Shown here: piece by piece, positions 31,591-36,329 of the stretch
Layout: every line of letters begins with the position of its first letter
Position numbering within the stretch: the stretch's first letter is position 1
Source: a virus
Reading direction: 5' to 3' (one strand)
DNA length: 36,329 nucleotides
IMG/VR virus record: IMGVR_UViG_3300042861_002183
Coordinates: 1-36,329 of that record
The notes under the pieces: model-generated
What the model saw: only the letters and a program-made list of their open reading frames with translations
What the model was told of the DNA's origin: nothing
Databases searched by the model: none
Made by a program: the position numbers and the translations under genes

Positions 31591-31755
31591 GCCCCGCGCC
31601 CCGCGTCAACGCCCCGCCTGCTTTCATCCATCATCCTTCCTCCTTCCTCCTTCATCATTCATCATTCATCCTTCATCCTTCCTCTTTCCGCCCTTCCCAC
31701 CTTGACGCCCAGCGTGAAAGCCCGCACGCTCCACCCCCCTCGCCACGCCGACACC
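31591..31755. promoter_or_regulatory. divergent control region with CATCCTT repeats
   Basis: The region separates the leftward virion array from the rightward arm. It holds the lysin start element (31605-31610) and a long CATCCTT/CCTCCTT/CATCATT run (31622-31687). I cannot identify -10/-35 boxes with confidence; the polypyrimidine run lies where a late promoter would be expected. Confidence 0.45.
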
Positions 31756-32112
31756 ATGCAGACGCTCCACATCCCATCCAGCTACGACGTGTGGCTCACG
31801 GGATTGAAGCACCACCTCGACCGCCATCGCGGCTCCAAAGCGGAGCTGGCCCGGCATCTGGCGCGGAGTCACGAGATCTCCGAAGCCGGGGCCGTGGTGA
31901 AACTCTCCCGCATCCTGGGCGGCACGCGCAAACCAGAGATCGAAGTCTTCTTCGACATCGCCGTATGGCTCCAGCAGCGCCAGGACGCGCTGAGTGAGCC
32001 GCCCCTGCCAGAGGACGCCCCACTCCCACCGCGCCAGGCCGTGACCTACTGGCAGACCCCGCCACCGGCCCCGGCCAAAGTGGCCGAAGGCCAGGCCAGG
32101 GAAGGGGAGTAG
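31756..32112 (+). CDS. XRE-like helix-turn-helix regulator
   Basis: A 118-residue protein starting MQTLHIPSSYDVWLTGLKHH. Residues about 29-68 form a Cro/C1-type helix-turn-helix (SKAELARHLARSHEISE, VVKLSRILGGTRKPEIEVFF). The C-terminal tail is Pro-rich and disordered. Placed between the divergent virion array and the rightward cassettes, it may switch between them. The ATG at 31756 is preferred over an upstream TTG because it begins at the conserved domain; no Shine-Dalgarno is visible. Confidence 0.65.
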   Translation: MQTLHIPSSYDVWLTGLKHHLDRHRGSKAELARHLARSHEISEAGAVVKLSRILGGTRKPEIEVFFDIAVWLQQRQDALSEPPLPEDAPLPPRQAVTYWQTPPPAPAKVAEGQAREGE

Positions 32113-32440
32113 CCCCGCACCAGTCAACACGGTCAATCCGGTTGCCCCTCCCCGCGGCACGCTGCGGCTGCACACGCACGCGGACGTTTAATTATGAATA
32201 GTTAAGCATAACGAGAAAGATCAACTTTCGTTTGCAAATCCTATCCAAACGGATAAGATAGTGATGTTCTCCGATGTGAATCAGCTGAACGTGAAGCAGG
32301 GCATCCCCTGCAATGGATTTTTTCAAAAGATGCCCCGCGCGTCTTACGGAAGTCCGTGCCCATAGGCTTCCCTATATAGGGAAGCCGCCCAAACGGAAAA
32401 GCGAGCCGTTTAACTCGCTACTTCTAGCCCCCTACCTCTT
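32113..32440 (+). promoter_or_regulatory. AT-rich control region with operators
   Basis: This 328-bp gene-free stretch holds a GGTCAATCCGGT element (32130-32141), an AT-rich segment, a candidate promoter (TTGCAA 32232, 16-bp spacer, TAAGAT 32254) overlapped by the inverted repeat TATCC-AAAC-GGATA (32242-32255), small hairpins (GCAGGG/CCCTGC near 32300; ACGGA/TCCGT near 32347) and a 22-bp palindrome at 32365. A further GCGAG/CTCGC hairpin stands near 32401. It is the most regulation-like non-coding region of the window. Confidence 0.5.
32365..32386. promoter_or_regulatory. 22-bp perfect palindrome, putative operator
   Basis: The arms are GGCTTCCCTAT and ATAGGGAAGCC, with perfect dyad symmetry. 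The core CCCTATATAGGG matches the near-palindrome at 33339-33354 upstream of the next gene (GTCCCTATGTAGGGAC). Both stand 30-55 bp before a start codon, as expected of sites for one dimeric repressor, possibly the regulator at 31756. Confidence 0.65.
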
Positions 32441-33232
32441 ATGTCTCAAAATTCTAAATGGTTCAGCATCGCCAAAGATGCCATTGCCCCCCGCGCTACG
32501 GAAATTCTCGATAGCATTCACAGTGCCATCACTGGCGCGATTCCATGCCTTGGCATTGTGCGATACAATGCCAAAATTGAAGGCGTGTCCCTGAAAGAAC
32601 TGGTTGCCAAGTATGGCGACGGCACGCGCAAAACTTTCGATAATGCACTGCCCCACGCTGAAGTTTTGCGTTTTTGTGAAGGAAAGTTGCCAGAATCGGC
32701 TTACTTCGCCATCACCTACGCGAAAGCAAGAGAAATTCGTGCCGCGTTTGAAGCGCACAAAGACAATACCGCCGCGAAAGAAGCCGCCGAAAAATATCTC
32801 TCCGTTTCCAAGTTTCGCGGAGCATGGGCGGATGAACTCATTAAACGCATTAATGAGGCCGCTAAGAAGCCGGAAGCCAAGCCGGAAGATGGCAAGCCGG
32901 AAGATGGCAAGCCCGAAGATGGCAAGCCCGAAGATGGCAAGCCCGAAGATGGCAAGCCGGAAGATGGCAAGCCGGAAGATGGCAAGCCCGAAGATGGCAA
33001 GCCCGAAGAAACGGCTACGCTAGATCAATTCCAGTTTATCACTGAGCTGGAAAAGCTCACACGCCGACTTTCGCCAGATAAGGCGGAAATCACGCGCTCC
33101 ATGCTGGCTCGCGCGGTGAATGATGCGACCGCATGGCGCAAATTCTGCGGTCTTAGCGAGGAAGCCGCCCCCCCTGTCAACGTGATTCCACTTCACACGC
33201 CAGCGAAGAAACGCGAGAAAAAGGCTGCTTAA
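32441..33232 (+). CDS. unknown protein with KPEDG repeat linker
   Basis: A 263-residue protein. The N-terminal domain, about 1-140 (SKWFSIAKDAIAPRATEILD, LPHAEVLRFCEGKLPES), is joined to a C-terminal helical domain (about 195-240, FQFITELEKLTRRLSPDK) by eight tandem KPEDG pentapeptides. It ends in a basic tail (PAKKREKKAA). No family recognised. It has its own control region with palindrome upstream and its own terminator downstream, so it is an independently expressed accessory gene. Codon use is more AT-rich than in the virion genes, suggesting separate ancestry. Confidence 0.6.
   Translation: MSQNSKWFSIAKDAIAPRATEILDSIHSAITGAIPCLGIVRYNAKIEGVSLKELVAKYGDGTRKTFDNALPHAEVLRFCEGKLPESAYFAITYAKAREIRAAFEAHKDNTAAKEAAEKYLSVSKFRGAWADELIKRINEAAKKPEAKPEDGKPEDGKPEDGKPEDGKPEDGKPEDGKPEDGKPEDGKPEETATLDQFQFITELEKLTRRLSPDKAEITRSMLARAVNDATAWRKFCGLSEEAAPPVNVIPLHTPAKKREKKAA
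32879..32998 (+). repeat. 15-bp tandem repeats encoding KPEDG
   Basis: Eight units of AAGCCnGAAGATGGC (CCG or CCC) in frame. The near-perfect period makes copy number likely to vary by slippage, changing linker length without frameshift. Confidence 0.9.
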
Positions 33233-33248
33233 CCTGCCAAGCCTCACG

Positions 33249-33281
33249 CGAGGCGCGGAGAAATCCGCGCCTCGTTTTTTT
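33249..33281 (+). terminator. intrinsic terminator after KPEDG gene
   Basis: CGAGGCGCGGA pairs with TCCGCGCCTCG (11 bp, loop GAAA) followed by seven T. Confidence 0.95.
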
Positions 33282-33338
33282 GACCTGGTTCCCGAAAGTG
33301 GCGCGTCCGCGCTCACCGGGAGAATCATGCCCACCCCT

Positions 33339-33354
33339 GTCCCTATGTAGGGAC
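33339..33354. promoter_or_regulatory. second CCCTAtrTAGGG operator-like site
   Basis: GTCCCTATGTAGGGAC is symmetric apart from the central two bases and shares the CCCTATRTAGGG core with 32365-32386. It lies 30 bp before the ATG at 33385. Confidence 0.55.
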
Positions 33355-33384
33355 GCTGTTTGAAACGTCCACTGCTCTTTTGCC

Positions 33385-34206
33385 ATGAAATCGTCCGACT
33401 CATTTTTCCAAGAGGGGCTGCCGCCCCACCTCTCCCGCCCGCGCTGCCACGGTGAATTTTTCGAGGAACCCCTCACCTACGAGAGCGGCTTCCACAACGC
33501 GGACATCGTGCTCTCCGGCGACGGCGTGCATGCCGCCACCTCCGGCGGGCAGGTCATCCTCGTCCGCCATCCGAACGCGCTGTCTCCCGGCATCTACGGC
33601 AAGTTCAAGGGCCGCCTCATCAAGGCCCGCAGCAAGGCGTCCATCCGCGAGCGCCGCTGGCTCGATCCCGCCGAGCACGCCCGCATCACCGCGCATCAGG
33701 AGCGCAAGCACCGCCTCGCCCATCCGCTCAGCTACCGCAAGCCGCCACCCAAGCCCTCCAAGGCCGAGCGCGAGCGCCTGCACGCGGAGCGAGAACGCGC
33801 CGACTACGCTGCCGAGCAGAAACGCCTGGCCACCGCCGTGCCACCGGCCCCGCCGGAAATCGTCTGCCCCATGGAAGCTGATCGCCTAACCCTGCTGGCC
33901 CGCATCGCCGCGCACAACGCGCCGCAGGTGCAAGGTGCCCGCGAAACAGGCCGCCGCCGTGCTCCCGAGGCAGAGCGCCGCGATGCCCTGGCGGCCCAAA
34001 CCCCCGCCCGTGCCATCTCCGCCCATGACCGCGCTGCCGCGATGGAACTGCTGCAATCAACCATTGAGGTGCGCAAGCCACGGCTGAAAACCGTGCGGGA
34101 AAAGCCGCCCGTGGTGCATGTCCATCACATGCCCGACTCCTATGTGAGCGCAGAAACCCTCGCCTGCATCAAAGCCAGCGAACGCTCCGCCTGGAGCCGC
34201 GCCTAG
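33385..34206 (+). CDS. unknown basic protein
   Basis: A 273-residue protein. A beta-type N-terminal domain (HNADIVLSGDGVHAATSGG, QVILVRHPN, GIYGKFKGRLI) leads into a long charged helix (KPSKAERERLHAERERADYAAE) and a C-terminus rich in Arg. No family recognised. It is flanked by its own operator-like site and terminator, mirroring the gene upstream, so the two cassettes may answer to the same repressor. Confidence 0.55.
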   Translation: MKSSDSFFQEGLPPHLSRPRCHGEFFEEPLTYESGFHNADIVLSGDGVHAATSGGQVILVRHPNALSPGIYGKFKGRLIKARSKASIRERRWLDPAEHARITAHQERKHRLAHPLSYRKPPPKPSKAERERLHAERERADYAAEQKRLATAVPPAPPEIVCPMEADRLTLLARIAAHNAPQVQGARETGRRRAPEAERRDALAAQTPARAISAHDRAAAMELLQSTIEVRKPRLKTVREKPPVVHVHHMPDSYVSAETLACIKASERSAWSRA

Positions 34207-34229
34207 TCTCCCCACCCCAAAACCAAACC

Positions 34230-34266
34230 AGCCCGTGTCCGCCTCCGTGCGGCACGGGCTTTCTTC
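34230..34266 (+). terminator. probable intrinsic terminator
   Basis: AGCCCGTG pairs with CACGGGCT (8 bp) around a GC-rich loop, followed by TTCTT. It is weaker than the terminator at 33249. Confidence 0.6.
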
Positions 34267-34273
34267 TGCCCAC

Positions 34274-34311
34274 CTTTCATCCTTCATCCTTCCTCCTTCC
34301 TCCTTTTCCCT
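34274..34311 (+). repeat. CATCCTT/CCTCCTT heptamers before start codon
   Basis: CATCCTTCATCCTTCCTCC and further units run to within a few bases of the ATG at 34312. The same arrangement precedes the start at 35744. Confidence 0.75.
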
Positions 34312-34515
34312 ATGACTCTCTCCTTCACCCCCACCGTCCGCACCGCCGCGCCCGATCTCCTCGAATCCACCGGCGATGAATCCACCGTCCGCGCCCACTG
34401 CGCCAACATCCTCCGCGCCGCCCGCGCCCGTGGGGAGCGCCCCCGTGCCGTGCTCACCGGCGTCCTGAAGCGCGTCTATCAGCTCTCCAACGGCCTGCTC
34501 AAACTCTGCCTGTGA
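34312..34515 (+). CDS. hypothetical small helical protein
   Basis: A 67-residue protein (TGDESTVRAHCANILRAARA, RAVLTGVLKRVYQLSNGLLK). Its stop lies 5 nt before the following RadC-type start at 34521, and overlaps an alternative GTG start for that gene. No family recognised. Confidence 0.5.
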   Translation: MTLSFTPTVRTAAPDLLESTGDESTVRAHCANILRAARARGERPRAVLTGVLKRVYQLSNGLLKLCL

Positions 34516-34520
34516 CCGCC

Positions 34521-35000
34521 ATGAAACGCCGCGCCCGCTATTCCTTCGGCCAGTTCCGCATCGAGACACTCCGGGAGACGCCCCACGAGGGCCACCTCGA
34601 AAGCCCCGCGCAGATCCACACCTACTGGCACCAGCACATCGCCCCCAGCCCACAGATGCAGCTCCCAGACAAGGAGCACCTTGTCGTCGTGCTCCTCAAC
34701 ACCCACCTCCGCCCGCTCGGCTGGCACCTGGTGTCCATGGGCAGCCTGAACTCGTGCGATTCCCATCCCCGCGAGATCCTGCGCCCCGTCCTCATCGGCG
34801 CGGCGCACGGCTTCCTCCTCATGCACAACCACCCCAGCGGCGACCCCACGCCGTCCGATCCCGACCGCCGCCTCACCCGCCGCATGAAGGACTGCGCCGA
34901 GAACCTCCACCTCCACTTCATCGACCACGTCATCATCGGCCACGACCTCCCCCACCAATCCCGGCCCTTCTTCTCCTTCCGCGAATACGGCTTGGTTTAG
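34521..35000 (+). CDS. RadC-type JAB metalloprotease-like protein
   Basis: A 159-residue protein with the JAMM/RadC signature HNHPSGDPTPSDPD (His-x-His, then Asp after eight residues), preceded by VVVLLNTHLRPLGWHLVSMG, typical of the RadC fold. The family is common in phages and mobile elements; its biochemical role is debated and not defined by sequence. It lacks the HhH region of chromosomal RadC. GTG 34512 is an alternative start overlapping the upstream stop. Confidence 0.85.
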   Translation: MKRRARYSFGQFRIETLRETPHEGHLESPAQIHTYWHQHIAPSPQMQLPDKEHLVVVLLNTHLRPLGWHLVSMGSLNSCDSHPREILRPVLIGAAHGFLLMHNHPSGDPTPSDPDRRLTRRMKDCAENLHLHFIDHVIIGHDLPHQSRPFFSFREYGLV

Positions 35001-35013
35001 CACCCACTCTCCC

Positions 35014-35568
35014 ATGATCGCCACCTTGGAAGCCGATGGATCCGCCGCCCCAGCGGAATTCAGCAGCATCGGGGAGTATCTCCGCCAGCACGCCCAACGC
35101 GTGCCGCTGGAACAGCAGATCGGATTTGGCCTGCATGCGCAGCGTTATTGCCGCGCCCTCGGGCTACCGGTGGTGCGGTTTCCGGGACAAGCCCCACGGC
35201 TACCCCTCGCCGCGCTCGATCACGTCCGCACGGCCCGTTACGCACACTGGAGCGAAGTGCCAGGGCCGGATCTCCTCCTGGAACTCGCGGGGCTTTGCGC
35301 TGCGGTGCTGCAACACCAGAACGAGGTCGGCCCCTTCACCTTTGCGGAATTCGCCCATCTGTGCCGCGAGCACGGCTACCTGCCCACCCTGTTCAAAAAA
35401 CACGACACGGAAGAATCCCTCCACGCTCGTCTAGGCCGCTTCTTCCGAAGCCACGCAGGGCATCGCTTGCCCAATGAATGCGTGCTGCACATCTCCACCC
35501 ACCAACGCCGCACCCACTACCGCATCACCCGCCATGCCAAACCAACTACGCCAACAACGCCTGCATAA
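35014..35568 (+). CDS. hypothetical protein
   Basis: A 184-residue protein. The N-terminal half is helical (SIGEYLRQHAQRVPLEQQIG, QRYCRALGLPVVRFPG); the second half contains FTFAEFAHLCREHGYLPTLF and LHARLGRFFRSHAGHRLP, suggestive of a winged-helix-type fold but not enough to assign one. It overlaps the next small gene. Confidence 0.5.
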   Translation: MIATLEADGSAAPAEFSSIGEYLRQHAQRVPLEQQIGFGLHAQRYCRALGLPVVRFPGQAPRLPLAALDHVRTARYAHWSEVPGPDLLLELAGLCAAVLQHQNEVGPFTFAEFAHLCREHGYLPTLFKKHDTEESLHARLGRFFRSHAGHRLPNECVLHISTHQRRTHYRITRHAKPTTPTTPA

Positions 35569-35704
35569 CCGCCGAAAAGCCGACCGCCAGTTCCTCGAAC
35601 TGCTGATCACCACCGGCCAAACCCTGGCCGTCCGCGCCCCCGAACCCGAAGCCCGCCAAGCCGCCACCCGCGTCACCCGCCGCCTCAAACTGCTGCTGCT
35701 GTGA
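35534..35704 (+). CDS. small basic helical protein
   Basis: A 56-residue protein (MPNQLRQQRLHNRRKADRQF, ARQAATRVTRRLKLLLL). It starts inside the end of the previous gene in another frame, a 35-bp overlap. It may be a DNA- or RNA-binding accessory protein by charge only. Confidence 0.4.
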   Translation: MPNQLRQQRLHNRRKADRQFLELLITTGQTLAVRAPEPEARQAATRVTRRLKLLLL

Positions 35705-35708
35705 GGTC

Positions 35709-35743
35709 TTCATCCTTCCTCCTTCCTCCTTCATCCTTTTCCC
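35709..35743 (+). repeat. CATCCTT/CCTCCTT heptamers before start codon
   Basis: The run CATCCTTCCTCCTTCCTCC continues to TTTTCCC directly before the ATG at 35744, matching the run before 34312. Confidence 0.75.
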
Positions 35744-36329
35744 ATGTCCCTCCCCAACAACGCCCTCCTCGCCCGGCTGCGCATCTGCATGCCGGGGAAT
35801 CGCCACAAGGACGCCACCCTGACCCATGACGTGCATGCCCGCCACGGCATGGCAGCGGATTCCGGCCTCTACCAGAAGCTGCTGCTGCCAGAGACGGCCT
35901 ACCACCAGCACAAGCGCGTGGCCCACGCCGCCCGCAAGGAGCACCAGCGCCGCACCTTCAGCACGGACTACGGGGCCATCCTGCCCGCCGCGAAAGTGGA
36001 CGACTTCATCGAAACCCTGACTGCCCGCCGCACCGAGTGGGACGCAGCAAACACCGACTTCTTCCGCAACTACCCCAAATACCTGGACACGGCCCGCCGC
36101 AAGCTCAACGGGGCCTTCAAAGCGGAGGACTACCCCGCGCCGTCCGAACTGCCACAGCTGTTTGTCTTCGAGTTCCAACTGCTGCCCATGCCCAGCGTGG
36201 ATACGCTGGATCACATCATCGGCCTGGCCGATGGCCGCGTGGCGGAGATGCGGCAGCAGCTCACCCGCACGGCGCAGGCCGCCGGGGAGGCCACGAGGCA
36301 CCAGCTCCTCCAGCGCATCCTCGACCGCC
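35744..36329 (+). CDS. unknown protein, cut by window end (DUF3150-like?)
   Basis: At least 195 residues, incomplete at the C-terminus. HDVHARHGMAADSGLYQKLL, VDDFIETLTARRTEWDAANT and FFRNYPKYLDTARRKLN give a helical, charged pattern with some resemblance to DUF3150 proteins of phages and plasmids; this is a weak assignment. A CATCCTT repeat stands directly before the ATG. Confidence 0.5.
   Translation, partial: MSLPNNALLARLRICMPGNRHKDATLTHDVHARHGMAADSGLYQKLLLPETAYHQHKRVAHAARKEHQRRTFSTDYGAILPAAKVDDFIETLTARRTEWDAANTDFFRNYPKYLDTARRKLNGAFKAEDYPAPSELPQLFVFEFQLLPMPSVDTLDHIIGLADGRVAEMRQQLTRTAQAAGEATRHQLLQRILDR

Noticed and set aside
6947-31610. GTTGAC elements read as sigma-70 -35 boxes
   Set aside because: A -10 box at normal spacing would fall on the start codon and no TATAAT-like sequence is there; the spacing is fixed to the ATG instead.
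32879-32998. CRISPR-like array
   Set aside because: The units are 15 bp, contiguous and translated in frame; there are no spacers.

Overview
The window is one block of a tailed double-stranded DNA phage or prophage (siphovirus-like). It is GC-rich, and most starts lack a Shine-Dalgarno sequence. No host housekeeping gene, integrase, tRNA or terminase is visible, so it is a fragment of a larger phage genome. The host cannot be named from sequence; a Verrucomicrobiota-type bacterium is only a guess, from the GC content, scarce Shine-Dalgarno sites and abundant heptamer/octamer intergenic repeats.

Layout. (1) 1-3539, plus strand: a small membrane protein, then a replicative helicase that appears split in two (545-976 and 2127-3539) around a lower-GC cassette of three unknown small genes. 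(2) 3536-31590, minus strand: one long virion-assembly array read right to left. Its order is CHAP lysin, tiny membrane protein, gpW-like protein, two small proteins, portal, a protein ending like an SSB tip, a 1808-residue internal-head-type protein, two related Ala/Gly/Lys-rich proteins, prohead protease with in-frame nested scaffold, decoration-type protein, major capsid protein, tail fibre, LamG protein, small membrane/lysis-type genes, connector and tail proteins, tail-tube candidate, chaperone candidate and tape measure. Strong terminators follow the capsid and tail-tube candidate genes. (3) 31756 to the end, plus strand: a divergent XRE-like regulator, two separately regulated cassettes of unknown function sharing a CCCTAtrTAGGG operator, a RadC/JAB protein and several unknown genes, the last cut by the window edge.

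The most striking signals are cis-acting. Fourteen minus-strand starts, nearly all not tightly coupled to an upstream gene, carry GTTGAC (or a one-base variant) almost exactly 20 nt before the ATG; one lies inside the protease gene at the nested scaffold start. Intergenic spaces hold short-period repeat arrays, several folding into long perfect hairpins, and some of these arrays have entered coding sequence in frame. The 1808-residue protein looks like a chain of fused head-cargo modules, with a ParB/sulfiredoxin-like domain, an LRAT-like NCEH domain, a KSFCARM-type domain and a recurring helix ending in LTQF or LNEF that also occurs near the N-termini of neighbouring proteins.
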